DNA of 64,000 nucleotides from Paracoccaceae bacterium (GTDB lineage: Bacteria > Pseudomonadota > Alphaproteobacteria > Rhodobacterales > Rhodobacteraceae): positions 1 to 64,000 of the forward strand of contig JANSYP010000004.1 of assembly GCA_024742405.1 (NCBI GenBank), in the 5' to 3' direction. The notes below the pieces were generated by a model, which was given only the letters and a program-made list of their open reading frames with translations, was not told the DNA's origin and ran no database searches. A program made the position numbers and the translations under genes. How positions within the stretch are numbered: position 1 is the stretch's first letter; each line of letters begins with the position of its first letter. Positions 57,526 to 64,000 of the stretch are shown piece after piece.

Positions 57526-59361
57526 ATGAACGCGCCTGACCGCAACATGTCCAAGTCCCCGCCTCCGATTCGTCAGTTGGACGAGGGGGCGATCAACCGT
57601 ATCGCGGCCGGTGAGGTCGTCGAACGGCCCGCGTCAGCGGTCAAGGAACTGGTGGAAAACGCGCTCGATGCGGGGGCGACACGCATCAATGTCGAAATCG
57701 CCGACGGCGGTAAAAGCCTTATCCGCGTGACCGACGACGGCAACGGGATCTCCGCGGGCGATCTGCCCCTGGCATTGTCGCGCCATGCCACGTCAAAGAT
57801 CGACGGCAGCGACCTGACCAACATTCACAGCTTCGGATTTCGCGGCGAGGCGCTGCCGTCGCTGGGGGCTGTCGGACGGCTGAGCGTCACGTCGCGCGCG
57901 ATCGGGGCCGAGGCCGCCCGGATCACCGTCAGCGGCGGAACCCTCAGCCCGGTGCGACCCGCCGCCCTGACCGCCGGCACGGTGGTGGAGCTGCGCGATC
58001 TTTTCTACGCCACGCCTGCCCGGCTGAAATTCCTGCGCAGCGACCGGGCGGAAACCCAGGCCATCACGGACATGGTCAAGCGCCTGGCGATGGCGGCGCC
58101 GTCCGTAGGCTTGACCCTGCGGGTGATCGGCGATGACGGCGCGCGCACGTTGCTCCGCGCCGATCCCGAGAGCGGCGATTTTTTCGACCGTCTCGGCCGG
58201 CGGCTTGACCGGCTGCTGGGTGCGGAGTTTGCCGCCAACGCCCTGCCCATCGATGCCACGCGCGAGGATCTGCGCCTGACCGGATTTGCCGCCCTGCCGA
58301 CCTACAGCCGGGGCGCCGCGGTGGCGCAGTTTCTCTTCGTCAACGGACGGCCTGTGCGGGACAAGCTTCTGAACGGCGCCCTGCGGGCCGCCTATACCGA
58401 CCTGCTGAGCCGCGACCGTCATCCCGCCGCGGTGCTGTTTCTCGACTGTGCCGCGGAGCTGGTCGACGTGAATGTGCACCCCGCCAAGACCGAAGTACGG
58501 TTTCGCGATCCCGGCCTCGCCCGCGGGCTGATCGTGTCCGGCCTGCGCCATGCCCTGGCCGAAGCCGGGCACCGCAGCAGCAGCACGCTGGCGGGTGCCA
58601 CCCTCGGGGCAATGCAGCCCGAACCAGCCACCGTAGCGCCGCGCTACCAGCGCGATTACGGCAGCGATGCAGCCCGGCGGACCGCTTACGCGATGCAGGC
58701 CCCGCCGGCACAGCCTGGCTTTGCCGAGACCGCGCCGCCTTCGGTCAGGGCAGACGACGCTGTTGCGGATGTGGTGCCCGACGACCACCCGCTCGGCGCC
58801 GCACGCGCGCAGGTGTTCGAGAACTACATCATTGCCCAGGGTGCCGAGAGCCTTGTGATCGTCGATCAGCATGCGGCCCATGAACGGCTGGTCTATGAGG
58901 ACATGAAAGCGGCCCTTGCCGCCAATGGCGTGCCGGCCCAGGCGCTGCTGATCCCGGAGATCGTGGAACTGGGCGAGGGCGCCGCAACGCTGCTGGACCA
59001 TGCCGACGCGTTCGCGCGGCTGGGTCTTGGCCTGGAACCCTTCGGTCCGGGCACGGTCGCCGTGCGCGAAACACCGGCGCTGCTCGGCCCGATCCATGCC
59101 GAGGCGCTGCTGCGCGATCTCTGCGACATGCTCAGCGAGAGCGGCGGAACCGACCTGCTGGCGGACCGGCTCGACGCGGTGCTGTCGCGCATGGCCTGCC
59201 ATGGCTCGGTCCGCTCCGGTCGACGGCTGCAGCCCGACGAGATGAACGCGCTGCTGCGCAGGATGGAGGCCACGCCCCATTCAGGCCAGTGCAACCACGG
59301 ACGGCCGACCTATGTGGCCCTACGCAAGGCGGATATCGAACGGCTGTTCGGACGGACATGA
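57526..59361 (+). CDS. mutL: DNA mismatch repair protein MutL
   Basis: A 611-residue GHKL ATPase that couples MutS to downstream repair. ATP motifs: IAAGEVVERPASAVKELVEN, TDDGNGIS, RHATSKI and GFRGEALPSLGAVG. The C-terminal domain has the endonuclease metal motif DQHAAHERLVYE, ACHGSVRSG and the PHSGQCNHGRP box, so this is the MutH-independent, nicking type of MutL. ATG 57526 or the internal ATG 57547 may be the start; neither has a clear Shine-Dalgarno. It overlaps rmuC by 4 nt. Confidence 0.97.
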   Translation: MNAPDRNMSKSPPPIRQLDEGAINRIAAGEVVERPASAVKELVENALDAGATRINVEIADGGKSLIRVTDDGNGISAGDLPLALSRHATSKIDGSDLTNIHSFGFRGEALPSLGAVGRLSVTSRAIGAEAARITVSGGTLSPVRPAALTAGTVVELRDLFYATPARLKFLRSDRAETQAITDMVKRLAMAAPSVGLTLRVIGDDGARTLLRADPESGDFFDRLGRRLDRLLGAEFAANALPIDATREDLRLTGFAALPTYSRGAAVAQFLFVNGRPVRDKLLNGALRAAYTDLLSRDRHPAAVLFLDCAAELVDVNVHPAKTEVRFRDPGLARGLIVSGLRHALAEAGHRSSSTLAGATLGAMQPEPATVAPRYQRDYGSDAARRTAYAMQAPPAQPGFAETAPPSVRADDAVADVVPDDHPLGAARAQVFENYIIAQGAESLVIVDQHAAHERLVYEDMKAALAANGVPAQALLIPEIVELGEGAATLLDHADAFARLGLGLEPFGPGTVAVRETPALLGPIHAEALLRDLCDMLSESGGTDLLADRLDAVLSRMACHGSVRSGRRLQPDEMNALLRRMEATPHSGQCNHGRPTYVALRKADIERLFGRT

Positions 59362-60593
59362 CGGAGTCGCTCGCCGGGCTCCTCGATAATCCCGAAGCGA
59401 TGCTTGCGGCGGGCGGTGGTGTGGTCGCGCTAATGCTGCTGCTGCTCGTGCTGGCGGTGCGCGCAGCGAGCCGAACGGCCTCTGCCATCGACCCGCTGGC
59501 CCGCGCGCTCGGAGATCTCGGCGGGCGGGTGCAGGCGCTTTCGGATGGCCAGCAGCGACTGACCGGGGGCTTGTCCCATGTCTCCGAGGCGCAGGCCACT
59601 GCCCAGACTCAGATGCTCGCCATGATGGAACGCCGACTGGAGGAGGTGACCCGGTCGATGGGCGACACGCTGCACGGCTCGGCCACTCGCACCGCACGGT
59701 CGCTCGGCGAGCTGCAGCAGCGGCTGGAGACGATAGACAAGGCCCAGCAGAATATCGAGAAGCTGTCAGGCGACGTGCTCGGCCTGCAGGATATCCTGTC
59801 CAACAAGCAGACCCGTGGCGCGTTCGGAGAGATCCAGCTGACCGACATCGTCGCCAAGGCTCTGCCCCCCAACAGCTTCCGGTTGCAGGCGACGCTGTCG
59901 AACGGCAAACGTGCCGACTGCCTGATCGACCTGCCCCAACCTCCGGGACCGATCGTGATCGACAGTAAGTTTCCGCTGGAAGCTTACGAGGCCCTGCGGG
60001 CGGCCGAGAGCGATTCTGAGAAAACGGCAGCGGCGCGGGCCATGCGAACCGCCGTCAAGACGCATATCAAGGCGATCTCGGAGAAGTACATCCTTGAGGG
60101 CGAGACCGCCGACGGCGCGCTGATGTTTCTGCCCTCCGAGGCCGTCTATGCCGAACTGCACGCGAATTTCGGCGATGTCGTGCGTGACGGGTTTGCGGCG
60201 CGGGTGTGGATTGTCTCGCCCACGACCTGCATGGCAACGCTCAACACCCTGCGCGCGATCCTCAAGGACGCACGAATGCGCGCGCAGGCCGGCGCCATTC
60301 GCAAGGAACTGTCAGCGCTGGTCGGGGACATAGAACGGCTCGGGGAACGGATCGGCAGCCTGGACCGCCATTTCGGTCAGGCGCAGAAGGACATCAGCGA
60401 TATCAGAACCAGTGCGGACAAGACCGGGCGCCGGGCGCAGAGGCTGGAAAGCTTCGAGTTCGACGCGCCAGAGCCTGAAGCGGTCACCGCACTGCCAGAC
60501 TCAGAGCCCGTGGAGCCCCCGGCCGCGCCGGGCCGACCCCGCGTTGTCAGATCTGAAGGAACGGCTGCGCCAGACGCGGCAGGAGCGACCTGA
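59358..60593 (+). CDS. rmuC: DNA recombination protein RmuC
   Basis: A 411-residue RmuC-family protein: an N-terminal membrane anchor (GGGVVALMLLLLVLAVRAAS), a coiled-coil stretch (about 60-160, such as ARSLGELQQRLETIDKAQQN) and a nuclease-like domain with LSNKQTRGAFGEIQLTDIV, the IVIDSKFPLEAYE active-site region and FLPSEAVYAEL. RmuC limits inversions and short-repeat recombination. The ATG overlaps the mutL stop (ATGA). Its last 47 nt overlap the convergent chrR end. Confidence 0.93.
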   Translation: MTESLAGLLDNPEAMLAAGGGVVALMLLLLVLAVRAASRTASAIDPLARALGDLGGRVQALSDGQQRLTGGLSHVSEAQATAQTQMLAMMERRLEEVTRSMGDTLHGSATRTARSLGELQQRLETIDKAQQNIEKLSGDVLGLQDILSNKQTRGAFGEIQLTDIVAKALPPNSFRLQATLSNGKRADCLIDLPQPPGPIVIDSKFPLEAYEALRAAESDSEKTAAARAMRTAVKTHIKAISEKYILEGETADGALMFLPSEAVYAELHANFGDVVRDGFAARVWIVSPTTCMATLNTLRAILKDARMRAQAGAIRKELSALVGDIERLGERIGSLDRHFGQAQKDISDIRTSADKTGRRAQRLESFEFDAPEPEAVTALPDSEPVEPPAAPGRPRVVRSEGTAAPDAAGAT

Positions 60594-61194
60594 ACTTCAA
60601 CCGCGCGTCGGTTGCCGATAGGCAAATGCAGTCTTCGGATCCCACGGCCACCGGGGTGTGGTGCACGTCCTGGTCCGCGATTTCCACATCACCGCGGGCA
60701 AAGTAATCGACCTCGTCCTCGAACGCGCCCTTCAGTACGAGCGTCATCTCCATGCCGCCATGGCTATGATCGGGCATCGCCACTCCGCTAGGGATGTAGA
60801 TCAGCCGCACCGTCGCGCTCTTGTTCGTCTTGAGGATCGCCTGTTTCACACCCATGCCGACGGAACGCCATTTCACGTCCTCCAGATCGCCGCCGACATA
60901 GGACTGCAGCGGGGCCGGGAACACGCCGGGTTTCAGCGTGCGGGGTTCGGTCGTGATCGCATCCACCGCGGTGCGGTCGATCATCGCCAGCGTCGCCTCC
61001 AGGCTGCCCTCGCCCATCTCGACGGCATCCACAGTGTCCAGAACAGCGCCACCAAGTGCGTCATAGGTTTCCAGGCGCACACGGCTGTCATCAGACATGG
61101 ATACATGGCTCGCAACGACGACGTTGAAGGCCTCGGGCAGATTTCCTGCCGAATAGGCCATCAGAACCTCGTCTGGCAGATGATGCTTTATCAT
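60547..61194 (-). CDS. chrR: ChrR-type anti-sigma factor of RpoE
   Basis: A 215-residue cytoplasmic anti-sigma factor that holds RpoE until singlet oxygen or related stress. The N-terminal domain starts MIKHHLPDEVLMAYSAGNLP. At the zinc anti-sigma position (H-x3-C-x2-C) it reads HVSMSDDS: both Cys are Ser. The C-terminal cupin keeps its metal ligands in MPDHSHGGMEMTLVL and DQDVHHTP. The start at 61192-61194 is 11 nt after the rpoE stop. Its 3' end overlaps rmuC by 47 nt. The Ser for Cys change may alter sensing or show that zinc is dispensable in this branch. Confidence 0.94.
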   Translation of the reverse strand: MIKHHLPDEVLMAYSAGNLPEAFNVVVASHVSMSDDSRVRLETYDALGGAVLDTVDAVEMGEGSLEATLAMIDRTAVDAITTEPRTLKPGVFPAPLQSYVGGDLEDVKWRSVGMGVKQAILKTNKSATVRLIYIPSGVAMPDHSHGGMEMTLVLKGAFEDEVDYFARGDVEIADQDVHHTPVAVGSEDCICLSATDARLKFRSLLPRLAQPFLQI

Positions 61195-61205
61195 CGGGCT
61201 TGCTC

Positions 61206-61754
61206 TCACTTCATCTCGTGGCGCAACCGTTCCAGCGCCAACCTAATTCTAGACTTGATCGTTCCAAGCGGTAGACCCGTTACGGTTGCAATCTCACTGT
61301 GTGACATATCGCCGAAGTAAGCCTTTTCCACCAGATCGCGCTGTTTTTCGGGCAGAGCCGCCAGCGCCTTGGACAATCGTTCACTCTCCTCCTGCAGAAC
61401 TATGACGTCGGCCTGGTCAGGCTCGGCCTCGGGGCCCCAGGGCAGGTCCTCGGGCTCGGGGCGCTGCTGTTTGCGCAGCACGTCGATTTTCTTGTTCCGG
61501 GCAATCGTGAACACCCAGGTGGACACGCTTGCGCGGGACGGGTCGAACAGGTGGGCCTTGTGCCACAACGTGGCCATGGCCTCCTGCGTGCATTCCTCTG
61601 CCAGGCTCTCACTGGCACCGGATTTCATAAGAAACCCTTTGATCCGGGGTGCAAAATGACGAAACAGGACGACAAACGCCGCCTGATCTTTCTGAGATCT
61701 GATCCGCTCGACCAGAGCGACCCAGTTCGCCTCTTGCGTATCAACTATCGTCAA
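61206..61754 (-). CDS. rpoE: RpoE-like ECF sigma factor (ChrR-controlled, ECF11)
   Basis: A 182-residue ECF sigma factor. Region 2 runs from FVVLFRHFAPRIKGFLMKSG through AEECTQEAMATLWHKAHLFD to TWVFTIARNKKIDVLRK; region 4 is LPEKQRDLVEKAYFGDMSHS with LPLGTIKSRIRLALERLRHE. It matches the ChrR-controlled group that drives the singlet-oxygen response. The start is a TTG at 61752-61754; no ATG or GTG fits in frame upstream. It precedes chrR by 11 nt and is probably autoregulated from the promoter at 61849-61878. Confidence 0.95.
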   Translation of the reverse strand: MTIVDTQEANWVALVERIRSQKDQAAFVVLFRHFAPRIKGFLMKSGASESLAEECTQEAMATLWHKAHLFDPSRASVSTWVFTIARNKKIDVLRKQQRPEPEDLPWGPEAEPDQADVIVLQEESERLSKALAALPEKQRDLVEKAYFGDMSHSEIATVTGLPLGTIKSRIRLALERLRHEMK

Positions 61755-61848
61755 GGTGCCAATACCGTCGCAGTGGTCCGTAGAATGTGAGCCCGAAGCA
61801 TACGGTAAAGGTTAGTCTGGCGCATCCGTTTCTTTCGTCGGACTGTCA

Positions 61849-61878
61849 TGGATACGCGACACCGTTCTGTCTGGATCA
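61849..61878 (-). promoter_or_regulatory. Candidate RpoE-dependent promoter for rpoE-chrR
   Basis: On the minus strand TGATCC (61873-61878) is followed after exactly 18 nt by TATCCA (61849-61854). TGATCC-N18-TAAGA-like sites are the known target of the Rhodobacter sphaeroides RpoE, so this fits autoregulation. The leader would be about 88 nt. Confidence 0.7.
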
Positions 61879-61911
61879 AATATTTTTTCATGCTCTTTTC
61901 TTGGGCAAGAG

Positions 61912-61941
61912 TCATCCGTTCGCTAGGGTCCGCCGTAACAG
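61912..61941 (+). promoter_or_regulatory. Candidate RpoE-dependent promoter for the FAD oxidoreductase gene
   Basis: TCATCC (61912-61917), then 18 nt, then TAACAG (61936-61941), 25 nt before the ATG. It matches the RpoE consensus with one -35 mismatch and keeps the same spacing as the divergent site. AAGGAAAC provides the Shine-Dalgarno. Confidence 0.65.
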
Positions 61942-61965
61942 CTACAGGCTTTACAAGGAAACTGC

Positions 61966-63264
61966 ATGACACACCCCATCCGGTTGGGCGCTCAGCGCCG
62001 CGTTGCCGTCATCGGTGGCGGCATTTCAGGCATGGGGGTGGCCCACCGACTCGCCGGTTCGGCGCAAGTCACGTTGATCGAGGCGGCGCCGCGCCTGGGC
62101 GGTCATGCGCGTACGGTGATCGGCGGATTGAACGGCACGCAGGCGGTCGATACCGGGTTTATCGTCTTCAACCGGGTGAACTATCCCAACCTGACGGCGC
62201 TGTTCGACCGGCTCGGCGTGCCTATCGCCAAGAGCAAGATGACCTTTGCCGCTTCCGTCGATGGCGGCAGCACTGAGTATGCCCTCAACACGCTCAACAG
62301 CCTGTTCGGTCAACGCCGCAACGCGCTGCGGCCCGGTTTCGCGCGGATGCTGCGGGACATCATGCGGTTCAACACCCGGGGCGAAGCGCTGTGTGCAGGC
62401 GATCCGGGCATGACCATCGGCGATCTTATCGACCGGCTCGGCGCCGGGGATGCGTTTCGGGACCATTATCTGCTGCCCTTTTCCGGCGCGATCTGGTCGA
62501 CACCGACGGACGACATTCTGCGCTTTCCCGCGGATGCGCTGATGCGGTTTTTCCGCAACCACGCGCTGCTCGGCGTCAGCGGTCAGCACCAATGGTACAC
62601 CGTCCAGGGCGGTTCGATCGAATATGTCAGCCGGCTCCAGGCCGCCTTGCGCGCGATGTCGGTCGAGATCCGCACCGGCACGCCGGTTCAGGCGGTGCAA
62701 CGGACGCCGTTGGGCGTGGAAATCAAGCTGGGCGGTGCGACGTGGGAGCGGTTCGACGAGGTCGTGTTTGCCACCCATTCCGACGACGCGTTGCGGCTGC
62801 TGGCCGACCCAGCCCCCGAAGAGGCCGCCGCCCTGGGTGATATCCTCTACCAACCCAACAGTGCCGTCCTGCATGCAGACCCCGCGCTGATGCCCCGCCG
62901 CCGCCGCTGCTGGGCGTCGTGGAACTATGTCGAGCCGGTGGAGCGCCGGGCCGCGGGGATCGGGCTGACCTACTGGATGAACTCGCTGCAGCCGATCCCG
63001 GAAAGCGATCCGCTGTTCGTGACGCTCAACAGCACGCAGAAGATCCGCGAAGAGCTGATCTATGACGAGACCAGTTTCAGCCACCCGCTCTACACCACTG
63101 ACGCGATCCGGGCGCAGGAGCGGATACGCGGGTTCAACGGCGCGCGGAACACATGGTTCTGCGGTGCCTGGATGAAAAACGGCTTTCATGAGGACGGGCT
63201 GGCAAGCGGACTCGACGTGGCCGAGGCCATCCTCGAGCGCCCGGTGCAGGAGGTTGCGGCGTGA
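61966..63264 (+). CDS. FAD/NAD-binding oxidoreductase of the RpoE regulon
   Basis: A 432-residue flavoprotein of the amine-oxidase/desaturase type. The FAD motif is AVIGGGISGMGVAHRL with the GG doublet PRLGGHARTV; the C-terminal flavin box is WFCGAWMKNGFHEDGLASGL. It is divergent from rpoE and has an RpoE-type promoter. The R. sphaeroides counterpart RSP_1091 belongs to the RpoE regulon and, to my recollection, to the pathway that makes methylated furan fatty acids from membrane lipids. It overlaps the next gene by 4 nt (GTGA). Confidence 0.9.
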   Translation: MTHPIRLGAQRRVAVIGGGISGMGVAHRLAGSAQVTLIEAAPRLGGHARTVIGGLNGTQAVDTGFIVFNRVNYPNLTALFDRLGVPIAKSKMTFAASVDGGSTEYALNTLNSLFGQRRNALRPGFARMLRDIMRFNTRGEALCAGDPGMTIGDLIDRLGAGDAFRDHYLLPFSGAIWSTPTDDILRFPADALMRFFRNHALLGVSGQHQWYTVQGGSIEYVSRLQAALRAMSVEIRTGTPVQAVQRTPLGVEIKLGGATWERFDEVVFATHSDDALRLLADPAPEEAAALGDILYQPNSAVLHADPALMPRRRRCWASWNYVEPVERRAAGIGLTYWMNSLQPIPESDPLFVTLNSTQKIREELIYDETSFSHPLYTTDAIRAQERIRGFNGARNTWFCGAWMKNGFHEDGLASGLDVAEAILERPVQEVAA

Positions 63265-64000
63265 GCGTAGTCGCAGATCAGGTCGAACATGTCGCCGGGC
63301 GCACCTTTCACGGTCGCCATGGGGCTGTCGAAAACGCGTTCACCTATTCGGTCGACTACATGTTGCTGGACCCCAAAAGGGCGCGCGGCCCGGCGCTGTT
63401 TTCGCGCAACCGGGCGAACCTGACGGCGCTCCATGACCGTGACCATGGCGGTATGCCGGGCGAGGGGCGTGGCGTGGCCTGGGTTCGCGAAGTGCTGAAC
63501 GATCGCGGCGTCCATGACGCGAGCGGGCGCATTCTGCTGCTGGCCCAGCCACGTGTGATGGGCCATGTCTTCAACCCGGTCAGCTTCTGGCTCTGCCACG
63601 GGCTCGACGGGACCCTGCGCGCGGTGATCGCGGAAGTCTCCAACACCTACGGCGACCGTCACTCCTATCTCTGCCATCACCTTGACCAGCGGCCGATCCA
63701 GCCCGAGGACACGCTGGAGGCACGCAAGATCTTTCATGTCTCACCGTTCCAGCCGGTCGAGGGCGGCTACCGCTTCAATTTCGACATCTCGCCGGGTGCG
63801 ATTGCGATCCGGATCGACTATCGCAGCGGCAATGAACGGCTGATCGCCACCCTTGCCGGTCCACGGCGGCGCCTGACCAACCGCAGCATACTGACCTCCG
63901 TCCTCCGGCGGCCTTTTGGCTCACGCCGCGTGCTCGGCCTGATCCACTGGCAAGCGCTCAAACTCTGGTGGAAGGGCGCACGCTGGCATGTTCGCCCCGA
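63261..64000 (+). CDS. DUF1365 family protein (cut by window end)
   Basis: A partial protein of at least 246 residues that starts with GTG at 63261, overlapping the FAD gene stop. The DUF1365 core is clear: RTFHGRHGAVENAFTYSVDY, RVMGHVFNPVSFWLCH, AEVSNTYGDRHSYLC, ARKIFHVSPFQPVEGGYRF and a tail with LIHWQALKLWWKGA. These proteins sit beside the FAD oxidoreductase and a cyclopropane-fatty-acid-synthase-like methyltransferase in many bacteria. That methyltransferase would be expected next, outside the window. Biochemical role uncertain. Confidence 0.93.
   Translation, partial: MSVVADQVEHVAGRTFHGRHGAVENAFTYSVDYMLLDPKRARGPALFSRNRANLTALHDRDHGGMPGEGRGVAWVREVLNDRGVHDASGRILLLAQPRVMGHVFNPVSFWLCHGLDGTLRAVIAEVSNTYGDRHSYLCHHLDQRPIQPEDTLEARKIFHVSPFQPVEGGYRFNFDISPGAIAIRIDYRSGNERLIATLAGPRRRLTNRSILTSVLRRPFGSRRVLGLIHWQALKLWWKGARWHVRP

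Overview
This 64 kb window is high-GC alphaproteobacterial chromosome, most likely from the Roseobacter group of the Rhodobacteraceae. The evidence is a ChrR/RpoE singlet-oxygen regulatory pair with divergent targets, a DUF3035 (BamF) lipoprotein, a TakP-like TRAP transporter, DUF2799 and DUF1674 small proteins, a GTG-started GlnK followed by Amt, and gene packing with many 4-nt ATGA/GTGA overlaps. I see no rRNA, tRNA, CRISPR array, complete insertion sequence or prophage. It is mainly core and housekeeping chromosome with a few accessory pockets.

Layout, left to right. 1-5.6 kb: start of tuf (partial), a lipoprotein, a cytochrome P450, the tRNA hydroxylase TrhO, and the NAD salvage pair pncA-pncB. 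5.9-11.7 kb: YggT, a thioesterase, a UMF1-type MFS transporter, MepA endopeptidase, a phytase-like esterase, the queuosine precursor transporter, a short unexplained transcription unit and a DUF2799 lipoprotein. 12.1-15.2 kb: a three-gene TRAP transporter. 15.3-20.9 kb: a seven-gene thiamine operon, thiM-thiE-thiD-thiY-tenA-thiZ-thiX, behind a TPP riboswitch; it imports a pyrimidine, salvages it with TenA, phosphorylates it and joins it to the thiazole. 20.9-24.4 kb: a Crp/Fnr regulator divergent from a secreted arylsulfatase and a secreted HAD hydrolase. 24.4-30.4 kb: a pterin dehydratase, a FemAB-like acyltransferase, GDPD, RidA and a type I secretion ABC/HlyD pair.

30.5-39.4 kb: MlaA-MlaC lipid transport, an orphan ParB-like protein, a mercaptopyruvate sulfurtransferase/aminotransferase pair, glnK-amt and a PBP1A. 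39.5-48.8 kb: Nudix, SmpB, GNAT, TrmO, DapA, a soluble lytic transglycosylase, DUF1643, TruB, RbfA, DapB, a small secreted protein and a DUF1674 protein. 48.9-60.6 kb: a co-directional run rsmB, heparinase-like, purH, lspA, bamF, two M16 peptidase subunits, mutL, rmuC. 60.5-64 kb: chrR-rpoE divergent from a FAD oxidoreductase and a DUF1365 gene cut by the window end.

Main points for a second look: the 10.85-11.08 kb mini transcription unit carrying an exceptionally long match to the complement of the 16S rRNA 3' end; a ChrR anti-sigma factor in which both zinc-ligand cysteines of the N-terminal domain are serines; two divergent RpoE-type promoters with identical 18-nt spacing; a split-active-site M16 peptidase pair beside BamF and LspA; a 12-bp hairpin touching the mutL start; and an orphan ParB-like gene.
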